Source: Fonsecaea monophora
Lineage: Eukaryota; Ascomycota; Eurotiomycetes; Chaetothyriales; Herpotrichiellaceae
Assembly: GCF_001642475.1 (NCBI RefSeq)
Contig: NW_019173947.1
Span: 248,001 to 312,000, forward strand
Reading direction: 5' to 3'
Length of the DNA: 64,000 nucleotides
The notes below the pieces were generated by a model. It did not search any database. It worked only from the letters and a program-made list of their open reading frames with translations, and was not told the DNA's origin. The translations under genes were made by a program, and so were the position numbers. Positions 1 to 10,519 of this stretch are shown here, in pieces (within the stretch, counting starts at the first letter, position 1; each line of letters begins with the position of its first letter).

Positions 1-1918
1 ACATGTAAAGATTGACCGTCTCCGGTGGTCCCACAAAATATGACTGGAACAGGTCTCGAGCCCAGGCGATGGTGTGTTCGATCTTGTTGGGAAAGCTTCG
101 AAGTGTGCACATCGGGAAGGACTGCTCGGGCGGATCTTGCGAGCTAGAGTACGACTCGGTCAGACGCGGGAGGATGACTTGGGTATTGCCCTTTGTTCCC
201 AGAGTGCCACTTTCCAGCAGAGGCTTCATGAAGAAAACACAGCGTCGATCGACATATGTACGAGCCTCGACGTTGTCCAGAGCATTTGTGACAATGTCCA
301 GGTCGTGCCAAAACGCCTCATTGAAGATGTCCTCGCTGTCGGGCCCGATGCGATCTGTCATTGTCGTTATCTTCCCTTTGAGGTCCGGGTTCATTGCTTG
401 GGCTGCTGCCGCTGCAACCTCGCTCTTCTGTTTCCCAACGTCCTTTGCTCGGAACAGGAACTGACGGTTGAGGTTGCTCTTTTCGATGGAGTCATTATCT
501 GTGACTGTGATGTGACCCTTGGGGCCAGTACCCAAACCGATCATAGCATAGTTCTTGAGCATCTCACATCCAATGGCGCCCGCGCCAACCAAGAAGTTCT
601 TGACGTTGGAGATCTTCTCTTGGAACTCCTTACCAAACACCGCAATCTGGCCATCATATCGCGAACCTGTGGGCTTGCAAAGCTCTTCGTTTCGGTTCAC
701 AGATGTAGGCAGGGATTCCAAAGAATCAAAGTACATCCACTGTACAACCGGTGTAAACTTCCCTGACACAGCCTTCAGCACTTCCTGCGCAGCGAGACCA
801 CCGAAGAACGCAGCCATGGGGCTCAAGTCACCCTGTGCCTGGTAGCTTAGCTCTGTGATCAACTTTTCGTCAATTTCGACCTCCTCAGCACTCTCCTTGG
901 CCAACTTCTTTGTGATTTCTAGGACTTCCTTTGCATCATCCTCGTTGTGTGGACGAGGGAAGGTGCCCTTGTTTTCCTTGAAAGCATGGAGAGCTTGAAT
1001 GCCAATATGGAGCTTGGCTGGTCGGTCAAATTTGGCAAAATCGGATATGAGGAATTCTGGCTTCTTGATCTGTTCTGACAGCGACTGGAACTGAAGCACT
1101 TTCGGCATCTTGACCTGGGAGAAAAGACCGCCTCCTTCATATTTACCCAGTCCCGAGACATCGCCGATAGAGAACGAGTACGGGCCTTTAACAGTGATCT
1201 TCCGAGGAGGTGCTCCGTTGAGACCTTCCATTCCTCTGATTTCTGCAAACTCCACATAATCGCCGTCTTCAAGTCCATGTCTTGTCTCGTCCAGAGCAGA
1301 TACCAGACCAGTCTCATCAATATCCGCCACAATGCCGCTGATGGGATTCTCTCCGGTAATGTCGCCCACTGTGAAGTCCTTCCCAAAGTCGGTGAAGATG
1401 TAGCCGAATAGACCAAACGTATCAGCAATCACCAGGTAAATGCCGTTCTGGTGGCAATAATCGGAAATCGTGAGTTGATCTTTCAGAGATGTGGTTGTGA
1501 GCACGATGACTTGGTATTTTTTGAGTTGGCTCAAGTCATCAGTTAATGCCTTGGCCTTGTGGACGGCAACGGGAGTGTAGGAATTGAGCTCGGCCACACG
1601 CGGGGCGGTCACTTCTGCTCGGGGTTTGCCCACGTCTGCAGACCGGAGGAAGAATTGGGAGGAAAGGTCGGCAATAGCAACAGGGTCAGGGTCGAAGAGG
1701 GTCAGGGATTTGACGCCGGCCAGGGCAATGTTCTTTGCAATTTCCACGCCCAGGCCCTTCAGCCCGACGACGAGCACATTGGACGCACCCATCCGCTTCA
1801 TAGCCTCGTGGCCCAGGACATAGAGCTGCCGGCTGTAGAGAGATTCGTCGATTTCGCCATTCTGGAGCTCCGTAATGGCAGCCCCAGGGTTGTCAACTTC
1901 CATCACAGAGTCTGTCAT
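1..1918 (-). CDS. UBA1: Ubiquitin-activating enzyme E1, N-terminal part (runs off window start)
   Basis: E1 adenylates ubiquitin, carries it as a thioester and passes it to E2 enzymes in cytosol and nucleus. The minus strand is open without an intron from the ATG at 1918 to the window edge, giving 639 residues, about 60% of a usual E1 of roughly 1,020. The first ThiF-like half starts near residue 25 (LYSRQLYVLG). The second, active adenylation half has the nucleotide-binding stretch VGAGAIGCEMLKN, followed by NLNRQFLFR. The catalytic cysteine is Cys604 in FPMCTLRSFPNK, matching the invariant E1 active-site context. The C-terminal catalytic-cysteine domain remainder and the ubiquitin-fold domain lie outside the window. 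The family identification is certain. Confidence 0.97.
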   Translation of the reverse strand, partial: MTDSVMEVDNPGAAITELQNGEIDESLYSRQLYVLGHEAMKRMGASNVLVVGLKGLGVEIAKNIALAGVKSLTLFDPDPVAIADLSSQFFLRSADVGKPRAEVTAPRVAELNSYTPVAVHKAKALTDDLSQLKKYQVIVLTTTSLKDQLTISDYCHQNGIYLVIADTFGLFGYIFTDFGKDFTVGDITGENPISGIVADIDETGLVSALDETRHGLEDGDYVEFAEIRGMEGLNGAPPRKITVKGPYSFSIGDVSGLGKYEGGGLFSQVKMPKVLQFQSLSEQIKKPEFLISDFAKFDRPAKLHIGIQALHAFKENKGTFPRPHNEDDAKEVLEITKKLAKESAEEVEIDEKLITELSYQAQGDLSPMAAFFGGLAAQEVLKAVSGKFTPVVQWMYFDSLESLPTSVNRNEELCKPTGSRYDGQIAVFGKEFQEKISNVKNFLVGAGAIGCEMLKNYAMIGLGTGPKGHITVTDNDSIEKSNLNRQFLFRAKDVGKQKSEVAAAAAQAMNPDLKGKITTMTDRIGPDSEDIFNEAFWHDLDIVTNALDNVEARTYVDRRCVFFMKPLLESGTLGTKGNTQVILPRLTESYSSSQDPPEQSFPMCTLRSFPNKIEHTIAWARDLFQSYFVGPPETVNLYM

Positions 1919-2834
1919 GATTTTCTTTTCTGGCCGGGCGAGGTCTTCTGACGAAGCCTTTCTTTTGCTACCGGCCTTTATAGAGTCTGGGAACTCGGCG
2001 TGAGGTGAAATGGTGACAGTGGCCTTGCCTCAAGCAAGACCCAGATGGCGGTAGAATTGATCCGAAGAGCGCAAACAGCTGCTTCAGATAAACGCTTCAG
2101 AGGGAGGAGGGGAACCCCGTGGCAGGAGGAGAGGGAGGCGAAAATGAGTGACGTGAGGACAAGTTGACAAGAGGTTGATTATGAAGAAAAGGACAGAATC
2201 TGATGGCGCAACCAGAGGGCAGAAGGCAAGGTTGTTTTGTTATATTAGTCAAAGAAGCGTCGCGGACCGCAGTTGGTTCCTTGATGTCGGAGAGCAATTC
2301 GTATTGGGTGAGAAGGCAGACGCCCAAGACAGTGATGCAATAATCGCAGGCAATAGTAATAAGCCTCACAGGCCTCAGCAGGCTGCCTAGGTGACTTGTG
2401 GTTAGGCTGAAAGGCCGCCAGTCGGCGCACTTGCCACTTGATGTAGGGATACCTCGCAGTCAAAGTGATGCGCCCCACGCTCAACGCGCTGAGCAAAGGT
2501 CACCGCCGCTTCAACCGGCTTGTAAGGTTTCTAGGTGTTGTGTAGAGCTCTCTTGTCGCCGTGTAAACTCTCCCTCCAAATCTTCCCGCCGAGTCGTAGG
2601 TAGTCGACCAAAGCAACGCTTCTCGACGCGTCTTGCTTCCTACCGACGCGTGTTGATCCACGGTCCAGCTCCATCAGTTCGATTTCGCATTCGCAATGGG
2701 CCCCAGTTCCTCTCAATGTGTCGCTTCGAGCTGTTCGGGCGGCTAATCCTCAAATTTCAGCGGCAGCACGACTCTCCCGCTTTGTTCGATTTGTGCCACG
2801 ATCCTGCACCCCGTCCTCGTGCCAAACCATCAAA
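1919..2834. promoter_or_regulatory. Divergent intergenic region UBA1 / GCP4
   Basis: About 0.9 kb separates the two divergent start codons and should hold both promoters and 5' leaders. The stretch reading into UBA1 is pyrimidine-rich on its coding strand. I see no CCTCGG/CCGAGG motif, no repeat and no convincing extra gene; the small open frames here lack family features. Confidence 0.5.
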
Positions 2835-5141
2835 ATGCTTCATGAGATCCTCTTGTCCTTATCCGGCCTCCAATCACCCATCTGGTCGCACGCGGGGTCC
2901 ACCGCAGGAACGGGCGACGAAAAGACGTTCAGTCAATATGTCTCACCCCCAGAACGGGCAATGCTGGCGACCCTAGGTCATCTGCATGATTTACACACTC
3001 AGATCAAGGGCGCGACATCAAGGTTGTCTACAACCCATCAGTCGATGGTTTGTCGAGCAGTCAGTTCGTCAATCGCAGACGTCCACTTGGGGAAATTTGT
3101 GGACAAGATCATAGAGGTGGAATCATGCATATTACAAAAGGATGCTGCCTATGTCGGAGCTTATGAAGTTGTGCCGCTGAGTACTCTTGTGGCCGAGTTT
3201 GCACCATGGACGAGACGATTGGAATGGCTATGGTCGGTAGTCCTGCATTTGGACCCTCATTCCACGCAGAATGTGAAAAACCGCTCGCCTTCTGGGGCTA
3301 GCATTCTGGATTGGTTGGAAAACGAGACACACACCGGATACTCTGATATTGAGGACATGGCAATTGCACTTCTGACTGTTGCCCAGAAAGCTTGGATGCG
3401 AGCTGCATCGCTATGGGTGCTTTATGGGCGATTGCCAACTTCTGGAGCTGAAGATTTCTGCATCAAACCAAATTCCAAACCATTATCGGTGATGGATTCA
3501 TACATGCTCGACTATTCACTCGCACCAAAGTTCCTAAATCCGGGGACAAGCAGTGCCCTACTTTCAGCCGGCAGTGCTCTGAGCCGGTTATATTCACAGA
3601 CAGTCTCGTTTGGGCCATTACTGAGCGTATCAAGTGATGCATCCTTGTCTTTGCTACCAACACATTTGGCATTGCTGGAGTCCTTGCAATACCCATTGAA
3701 TCCAGCATTGGTGGAAAACACAATCTGTTCCATTAATCAATCGATATCCGAGAACGCCTTATCCCAAGTCCTCCCTCGACCACTAGTCATGCAGCTGCTG
3801 CAAGTCGTCTTGCGCTACATGCTCCTCAATCAAGGTGAATTTGCAGTATCGTTGATCAACCATGCAGACGATCGGGTAGTCAACCATCGACAAACACCCA
3901 ATACTACTCGTCCGGTGAGGAAGATTGGAAGACTTGATGAACTTACAATCAAGGAGGCTGAGCTGAAGGGTATATTGAACAAGACCATGGCAGAGTTATC
4001 AGCGCTACAAGTTGACGACGACATGGAAGATGACACTTTCAACCTAGCAAGGAAGCTATTATCTCTTCGGACTGTTGATGAGAAGAACGAGCTTGGTCGG
4101 GATCTGGTGTCAACGCTGTTGCCGACCCCGACCATTTTGCACTTGACAATCCCCAATGCCTCACCATTGCATATTTTCCTATCTTCAAGCGATGTGCGGA
4201 TGTATTCATGCATCAATGCTTATCTGGTCTCAATCCACAGAGCAGGGCTGCATCTGTCCGCACTATGGAAGCTGTCATCACATCGCAGATGCTATCCTTC
4301 TCCCATGGGGCCCCCTCAAAGCGCCTCACAATATGGGCGGGAAGTATTGGCAGCTCGAAGAGCACGGGACGCTCGACGGTCGACAAGGACCAGGGCATAC
4401 TGGACCACTGCCAGCAGAGCTCTGTTCATGATCAATGAGCTCGAGGCATTCCTGCAGGGTGAGGTGATCCAGGGCAGTTGGACGCACTTTTCAAACTGGC
4501 TAGACGGCAATGATGGACCGTATCCATCATCAGCAAAGTCGTCGAGACCAGGCACGGCTTCCTCGGCTGGGCAAACCAGGACCGCGGAATCATCCAACCA
4601 TGAGGCGAGTACAATGCCAACTGATCCCCGGACCATGGCAGAGGCCCATCGGCGATATTTGCACGCCTTGTACACGGCGTTATTCCTTACGAATGTCGCA
4701 TTTGTTGCAAAACTCAAAGACTTACTGAATCAAGCCGACCACTTCATCGCCCTTTTCTCCCGCCTGCAAACAGTGTGGGAGGGGCTGGACCTCCAAGAGG
4801 ACCAAGGCGTATTTGATGCATTCTCTAACTACGCACAAGATGAGATAGACGTTCTCACCGAGATGGATCGTACAAGGAAGTCGATAGAGATTGCACTTTC
4901 GGATCTGGTGACGGAGATTCGAGACATGGAGAAGGAAAAATGGACCGGAGTGGGATTGAATACTACCAATCTCCAGGAGAGTATGGAAAGAATCCAGTTG
5001 AATGGACATGGCACCAAATTCGTACCGTGGCAGGCCCGGACAGTGGATCGATTGGTTATGAAACTCGATGGCCTTGTAATGAGACAGGACGAGGACAGAG
5101 ATCAGACCGCAGTCGGCCTTGTGGATGCGTATGATGACTGA
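2835..5141 (+). CDS. Gamma-tubulin complex component GCP4
   Basis: GCP4 is a Spc97/Spc98-family subunit of the gamma-tubulin ring complex, which nucleates microtubules at spindle pole bodies. The gene is a single exon. The reading frame is open upstream to 2718, but the ATG at 2835 (context CATCAAAATG) begins the typical GCP4 N-terminus MLHEILLSLSG, so I choose it; this gives 768 aa. The N-terminal GCP grip1 region covers roughly the first half. The C-terminal grip2 region contains LHLSALWKLSS and ALFMINELEAFLQGEV, which fit the family's conserved helices. The length is normal for fungal GCP4. It sits divergently from UBA1. Alternatives are only other GCPs, and the N-terminus argues against GCP2 and GCP3. 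Confidence 0.9.
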   Translation: MLHEILLSLSGLQSPIWSHAGSTAGTGDEKTFSQYVSPPERAMLATLGHLHDLHTQIKGATSRLSTTHQSMVCRAVSSSIADVHLGKFVDKIIEVESCILQKDAAYVGAYEVVPLSTLVAEFAPWTRRLEWLWSVVLHLDPHSTQNVKNRSPSGASILDWLENETHTGYSDIEDMAIALLTVAQKAWMRAASLWVLYGRLPTSGAEDFCIKPNSKPLSVMDSYMLDYSLAPKFLNPGTSSALLSAGSALSRLYSQTVSFGPLLSVSSDASLSLLPTHLALLESLQYPLNPALVENTICSINQSISENALSQVLPRPLVMQLLQVVLRYMLLNQGEFAVSLINHADDRVVNHRQTPNTTRPVRKIGRLDELTIKEAELKGILNKTMAELSALQVDDDMEDDTFNLARKLLSLRTVDEKNELGRDLVSTLLPTPTILHLTIPNASPLHIFLSSSDVRMYSCINAYLVSIHRAGLHLSALWKLSSHRRCYPSPMGPPQSASQYGREVLAARRARDARRSTRTRAYWTTASRALFMINELEAFLQGEVIQGSWTHFSNWLDGNDGPYPSSAKSSRPGTASSAGQTRTAESSNHEASTMPTDPRTMAEAHRRYLHALYTALFLTNVAFVAKLKDLLNQADHFIALFSRLQTVWEGLDLQEDQGVFDAFSNYAQDEIDVLTEMDRTRKSIEIALSDLVTEIRDMEKEKWTGVGLNTTNLQESMERIQLNGHGTKFVPWQARTVDRLVMKLDGLVMRQDEDRDQTAVGLVDAYDD

Positions 5142-5538
5142 ATGAATCAATGAATGGACGATGCACGGAATATTGGTAGGATCGGCTGCAGATTTCACGA
5201 CAATATGACCATGCCTTAGTCCAGCAGGGACAGCTTATAATATATCACTATTGAACAAACCCTAAACGAATTGCCGGTTAGCCATAGGTGTTCCTTGTAC
5301 AAGTCACCGAGCCACGGCGCCTAGACTACTATAAGAGTAAAGGATGTGCAAAGGAATCAGAAAAGCCGTCGACCTCATACCCTTCCCCGGAACGACGTAC
5401 CCACACCAACACGCAACTTCATAACGATAGCCACGGTCGGGGGGTTGCCATCGCGTTTGGGGGAAAGGTGTCTCACAAAGTGGAGAACTCAGAGAATGGA
5501 TAGACTTGGTGTCATCATAAACACATATCAAGGAATCG
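5142..5538. other. Intergenic, nothing recognised
   Basis: This is the 3' flank of GCP4 and of the tentative small gene on the minus strand. No repeats, RNA genes or conserved frames were recognised. Confidence 0.4.
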
Positions 5539-6126
5539 CTAGGGTGCAGTGGGCATCGACGGAGCGGCTGCGTAGAAGTGGGTGACATACTTTCGACGGC
5601 TCTGTAATACGTGGAAGAGGAGTCTGTCGTTCCCTGAAGATAAGCCAGTTGTTAGCTCAATATCGTGGCACCAAAACGGACAAGAATGAAGAAATATAGG
5701 TTAAGGTGCAAAAGTCAGACAATATGGTAAGCTTGGTAATGCTTTCTTCAAGGGATATCAGAAGCAGAACTGTTTGATAAAAACCTTTGATCATCATAAG
5801 ATGTTGGGCAAAGAGAAGAGGTAGAAATCACTGAGATGCTCACCTTCTGTTGTCCATGGACACGTCCCATCCAAACTTGATTGACGCTGTTGCAGACAGA
5901 TGTCAGTATCTCCAGACCACTATCGAGGGTAAAATCAAGGGAGCTGCGGCATGTCTGGAGGGTCAGATGGTAGTGCATGTTTGAGTTCAAGGCTCATGAA
6001 AAGGATCGCCGGAACTTGGTGTATGATTGAGTTCATCAGGTAACACGGGGGATGGGAGTGACACGGATACAGGGTACAACTCACAGCTGGTTTCCAGGAG
6101 AATAAGGGGCCATGAATGGAAGTCAT
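5539..6126 (-). CDS. Possible small three-exon gene, 59 aa, unknown function
   Basis: This is a tentative model. Exons 6126-6085, 5886-5844 and 5633-5539 join to 180 nt, a start-to-stop frame of 59 aa. Both introns (198 and 210 nt) have good signals on the minus strand: donors GTGAGTT and GTGAGC, acceptors CAACAG and CTTCAG, and a CTAAC branch site close to the second acceptor. The product would begin MTSIHGPLFSWKPA, pass through DGTCPWTTEGNDRLLF and end APSMPTAP. It shows no signal peptide or membrane segment, and I do not recognise it. The support is the coherent frame across three short exons; the introns are longer than most here. The transcript could instead be noncoding. Confidence 0.35.
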
Positions 6127-7175
6127 GTATGACCAGAGGAATAGAAGTTACCAGGTAACCATGGGCGTCGAATGAAGCCCTGGGGAGATAAGAGTCTGGA
6201 CGGCATAAGATGCGAAGTTGAAAGATGCAGCAAAAAGTTGAAGCGAGACAAAATTGTTTCGGCGTCGGATAAACATCGGAGGCTTGGCGGTCAACGATCC
6301 CGTGACTGTCTCCAAGCGAGGCAGCGAGGCTGGATGACAAAGCTGCAAGGCTGAGCACTTGCTAGGTTGCTTGGTTTCCAACTCCTTAGTCTTGCTCGTG
6401 CCTTCTTTCCTCCTCGTACTATATCAACACACATCATGTGATCCACATGTATTATAGCTGTGGCGAGCTATCTCAAGCAATGTGGGTGAGATATGCACTC
6501 TCGCCGATTGGGAAAAATCTTCCCAGGAACCTTTAACACAGCTGCCACCATTAATCAGGAGTGTCCCTCCAAAGACAACTAGGACAGAGTCTGGATCACC
6601 AAGCTTGCGTACTCGTGTATGGCAAAAGGGTTGGAATACTACTTTACCTGGCTGTATAAGGCCGTTCAACAAACTCATGCTTCGAGACACAGATGACAAC
6701 TCTGCCAGCAATATTTCCCAGAGTCTTGGGACAGGCTCATCAATGCTTAGCTGTGTAACGCTTGCCACTCTGCTCCAGAGGCAGACTTGTCTTCCGCTAG
6801 CCAAGCATTGGCGTTGTAACGACTGTGCTATCGAATCGAATCATATTGGATATCAAAGCCCAACCTTTCTCGAACTGACGCTTAGACTTCGGACAGCAAG
6901 GTGGTTCTTGATGTTGTCGGCATTTCTGTGGACGGAAAGTGCCTCACGATATGAGCTCTCCCGTCTCTAAATGTTCCCTGCCAACGTACCAGAGGCCAGA
7001 GTGGGCTTTCTCTCAAAATACATGGAAGTCTCGAAGAAGGGAATGGACTCATCGAAGTATAAAAATGTCCAGACGTCCGTGAGAAGTGAACGAGATGCAT
7101 GCTCAAAATCGCACCTAGGATCACCTGGGCAAATATCTCTGTACCGCTCTCCACATTGCCCAATTATTTACCACA
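6127..7175. other. Intergenic, about 1 kb, no supported gene
   Basis: Open frames on both strands (for example 6482-6970 on plus and 6424-6804 on minus) have no recognisable domain, no consistent intron pattern and unlikely composition. The last part is the promoter of the secreted-protein relic that starts at 7176. Confidence 0.4.
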
Positions 7176-8090
7176 ATGCTCTTCACTCGTTTCCTTTTAC
7201 ACTTCTCTTTCCTTGTCACATGGGCCAATACCTCCTCCGCGCTCTCATTCTTTCTGAGATCAAAGGGCCTTGTAGCGGCTCAGGCGGCGCACCGGGAGCC
7301 TGCATTTCGACCTCATCCTGCTCATCTGATGGGGAAACATACATTTCTAACGCCTGCCCAGGCACCCCAGAAAATATCAAATGCTGCACGAAGACATTAT
7401 GTGGGACAGGCAACAAAGGCAACTGTCGCTTTGCCTCTGATTGCAGGTCTGGTGCTACCGAGACAAACAAATGTCCCGGCCCGCAAAACTTGAAATGTTG
7501 TATGCCGGCTGGCAGTGGCTATCCGACACCCAATTTTCCCAGCCTAAGCTCGGGGTGCAGGCAGGTCGCGATCGATGGGGCAAAGGATATCGTCGCCGCT
7601 TTTCCAGGAAAGATCAAGAGCATTGGGTGTATTCGTGAATGCAAAGATCCGTCTTCTAGTGATCACTGCAGAGGTATGGCGATGGATATGATGGTTGCCG
7701 ATGCTGGTGTGAGTACCACCTCTTTTGATCTTCTCCTCCTACTCTCTTTCGTCTTTGGGATTCCTCCAATCTTCCAAGCAAAGTTTGACGGTGCTCGAAC
7801 AGGTCAAAACCACTTCAGGCGAAGAAATTGCTGTTTGGATTATGAACCACGCCAGCAGCCTTTCCCTCGAATACGTTATGTGGGGGACAGAGAATCTGGC
7901 ATCGCGGCCAGGACAATGTCAAACCTTGGAAACAATGGCGATATCAGTCTTGCACAACAATCCCGAATTGTATCAACGGGGATAGAGGAGACAACACGGC
8001 AAATCATTGGTAGTCATATTTCAGCCACACGCGACTAATATACTAACCCGTGCCTCAAAAAGGGATTATGTCTACGTTAGCTATCGATGA
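7176..8090 (+). pseudogene. Secreted cysteine-rich peptidase M15-like protein, frameshifted
   Basis: The intact family consists of secreted fungal proteins with a Cys-rich N-terminal part and a D-Ala-D-Ala-peptidase-like C-terminal domain. A signal peptide starts at 7176 (MLFTRFLLHFSFLVTWANTSSA). The rest lies in another frame: GPCSGSGG..., NIKCCTK, NLKCCMP and SDHCRGMAMDMM, the SxHxxGxAxD-type metal motif. Introns 7709-7802 and 8010-8062 (with a TACTAAC branch) are clean and place NHWDYVYVSYR at the end. Two frame breaks remain: one near 7259-7267 and one at the G5 run 7882-7886, which interrupts YVMWG / QRIW. The second metal site, normally HxH, reads YxY here, as C-to-T changes would produce. 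I infer a decayed gene; sequencing error could explain the indels but not the lost histidines. Confidence 0.75.
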
Positions 8091-8537
8091 GAAGTCGGGA
8101 CGAAGCTGTTGAAATCTCATTACATAGATCACAGGGAAACAACTCGAGGGCGGAATCTTGTGGTTGGGTCGAATACATTGGACAATAGAAATGGTTATAC
8201 ACCCGCGACGGAATTGAGAGCCATTGAGATTGTCTTACTGACCAATTGGACCAGGAAAGCACATTTTTCCCTTTTGTAGAACGTATACACGACATAGGCT
8301 CAAACATAAAATGGTGGGTCGAGGTGCGGAGGATCTCCCTGTTTCCTCTCATGCCACCTCATGCCACTTTGTCTCTGCTTACACTGAACATAATCTCATC
8401 AGCCCATCAGCTGCTCGTGTTCATCCTTGATGCAAAACGGAAAATACCCTAGGTAGTTGATCAAACAAGAAGATGCATGCGAGCACAACATCATTGCTGA
8501 CGTTGACAAAGAACACACTTGAGAAACTATCAACGGC
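8091..8537. other. Intergenic, promoter side of the sulfotransferase-like gene
   Basis: No gene, repeat or RNA was recognised in these 447 bases. The short open frames here lack family features. Confidence 0.4.
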
Positions 8538-9350
8538 ATGGCTGATGTCAACGCCGATCGCAAGCCGGTTCTAAGTGTCATTGTCGGCGGATTGCCTCGG
8601 ACTGGCACGACGTCCATGACCAAGGCCCTTGAAATCCTTCTCAGAGGTCCTGTCTTCGATGGGGGCTCCGCTTCCTACATCGGTAACACCGTTATGCAAC
8701 GGCGTATGCTTGAGCTTGCGCAGCACTGTCCCATGAGAACTCTAGTGGACCGCACCTTTGTCCAATATCGCCTCGCTGAATTGACTGAAGGCTGCGTGGC
8801 AACCTCTGACCAACCTGGCTGTTACTTCTTGGAGGAGCTGCTACAGTTGTATCCGGAGGCGAAGGTCATATGCACTGTCCGAGACCGAGGCTCCTGGTGG
8901 GACAGCTACTCGGCACTGTGGCAAGGCATTGAAGACCTGTATTCATGGTCCTGGCTTTCTCCCAGTCTGAGACGCTTCTGCATCTTCTCCTATAAGTTCT
9001 GGGGGCGTGTGCCGCAAGCCGTGGACATCCCCGAGTGTGAGCCTTTGCCGATGGTCAACCAGGAGAAACTCTATGAAGCGCATGCCGAATATGTTCAGCG
9101 TGTGGTACCGCCGAGCCAGCTCTACTTCTTCAACGTCCGGGACGGATGGGAACCATTATGCAAGATTCTAAATGTCCCTGTTCCGGAGACACCTTTTCCG
9201 CACGCTTTTCCGAGGTCATGGCTCAAGGAGGGAAAGAATGCTTTGATCGCTCGGTTGAAAAGGCGCTTGGCAACTATGATAGGGCTCGTAGGGCTATTCG
9301 TCGCAGTCACAGCCTTTGCTGGCAACAAATACCTACAAAAAGGGGACTGA
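8538..9350 (+). CDS. Sulfotransferase-like P-loop protein (Sulfotransfer_4 type) with C-terminal membrane anchor
   Basis: This is a single-exon gene of 270 aa, the usual length for this expanded fungal family. The N-terminal VGGLPRTGTTSMTKALEIL (from about residue 16) is the sulfotransferase phosphosulfate-binding loop. VICTVRDRGSWWDSYS in the middle fits the second cofactor-binding segment of the family. A hydrophobic helix near the C-terminus (MIGLVGLFVAVTAFAG) suggests a tail anchor. Substrates of the family are unknown, and sulfate transfer by this subgroup has not been shown as far as I know. It lies just outside the catabolic cluster and no functional link is visible. Confidence 0.85.
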   Translation: MADVNADRKPVLSVIVGGLPRTGTTSMTKALEILLRGPVFDGGSASYIGNTVMQRRMLELAQHCPMRTLVDRTFVQYRLAELTEGCVATSDQPGCYFLEELLQLYPEAKVICTVRDRGSWWDSYSALWQGIEDLYSWSWLSPSLRRFCIFSYKFWGRVPQAVDIPECEPLPMVNQEKLYEAHAEYVQRVVPPSQLYFFNVRDGWEPLCKILNVPVPETPFPHAFPRSWLKEGKNALIARLKRRLATMIGLVGLFVAVTAFAGNKYLQKGD

Positions 9351-9782
9351 CTTGGGGACGTACAAGGACAATCCGTGTCCATCTTTGCTGAGAAGGAAGT
9401 CAAATAGAGTCTGGGTAATCGACATCCAGGTGAGCTTGGGGCAAGGAGACAGGCGGACACGTTTGATGTCAGACAGGATACTCTATTTTCTAAAGAGACA
9501 GCAGCTCATGCATGAGTGTGTATCGTGTCATACCTATATCTTGAATCCCTCTCTCTATTTACTTTTGCCAGTGCTCTGTCCAACGTGAACAGGTATATAC
9601 CCCACCCCTTGGACATCAGCATAACGTGAGTGGCCAGCTATCACTGTACCGATACAAGGAACTAGGGAAATATAGTAACTCTTCCCAGATGGTAACCGAA
9701 TATATCGATAGTCTTAATCGACTTTCGGGAACAGAGTAGACTGTGGGTGGCACGAGGCTGCGCAAGACTGTACAAGGCTGTG
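9351..9782. other. Intergenic, nothing recognised
   Basis: The stretch lies between the sulfotransferase-like gene and the LINE relic. It may include degraded 3' parts of the element on the minus strand, but no motif can be read. Confidence 0.35.
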
Positions 9783-10049
9783 CTATGCCGGATTACACTT
9801 CCCGGCCGTGTTTGTCTTTGAGTATACTTCCAGTGCGATCTGGAACGCCAGTTCCATCCCTCTGAGCTCTGCTGCATATACGGTAGAGGTGGCCGACGTT
9901 CCCATGTATGTCATTCTCTTCACTGGGACCCCTTGGGCCTGCAGTACCGGTGCTACGGCCGCGGCGCCAACGTGGCCGTTGATGCCACTTCCATTGGTAT
10001 ATATGCATCGCGTTGATGGTTCCATTGGAAAATGCCTGGGAGGCATCAA
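9783..10049 (-). mobile_element. Relic of a non-LTR retrotransposon: RNase H domain fragment
   Basis: An 88-codon minus-strand frame reads IYTNGSGINGHVGAAAV, then MTYMGTSATSTVYAAELRGMELAFQIAL. This is the RNase H domain attached to reverse transcriptase in fungal Tad/CgT1-type LINEs. The catalytic aspartate of the usual YTDGS is Asn here, a single G-to-A change that is RIP-like. The frame ends soon after, and no reverse transcriptase remains nearby. It is an inactive fragment. Confidence 0.75.
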
Positions 10050-10519
10050 GTATCTGGTGGTCTAATCGACGAGCGCCGGTCTATCCCTGCGGAAATGAGA
10101 ATCGACTATGACAACGGCACATTCTTAATGGGAGTATCGTGCTTCTAGTAGTGGCAGGCTGATGTGCTCATGGATGTCTGCGAGGATGACAGAGCGATGC
10201 ATTGGCCTGTATTACTGCTCTCAATGATAGGCTTTCGTTCTGCACGGAATTTGACAATGCCTAAGCACTAGTTACTGTCAATGGCGCACCCGAGGCTGTC
10301 AGGAAATGGGTGCTGTCCGAAGCAGCAGCCCATTGTCACAGTCGTTGTCGTCATGTTTGTATCGAAATGCTCGATCCAGATTGAACCCCGTAGATAAAAC
10401 AGGGAGTAAAAAGTGCTTATATCCCAAGAATAACAAAATTTGGTTGCAGAGTCCCACTCTAACCGTCTACAGGAGCCGGTCACAGACCATTGAGACGAGG
10501 ATAGTGCTCTACTGACAGA
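10050..10519. other. Intergenic downstream of the SDR gene
   Basis: It may contain unreadable LINE remains next to the RNase H fragment. No gene was recognised. Confidence 0.35.

Noticed and set aside
12..1951. Several open frames on the plus strand and in a second minus frame
   Set aside because: They are shadows of the UBA1 coding sequence, whose own frame is uninterrupted and carries the E1 signatures.
6482..6970. 162-codon plus-strand open frame
   Set aside because: No domain, no signal peptide, unlikely composition, and a minus-strand frame of similar size overlaps it; treated as chance.
7215..7258. 44-nt intron to bridge the first frame break of the secreted-protein gene
   Set aside because: The length fits the frame, but the donor GTCACA is poor and splicing would remove the end of the signal peptide.
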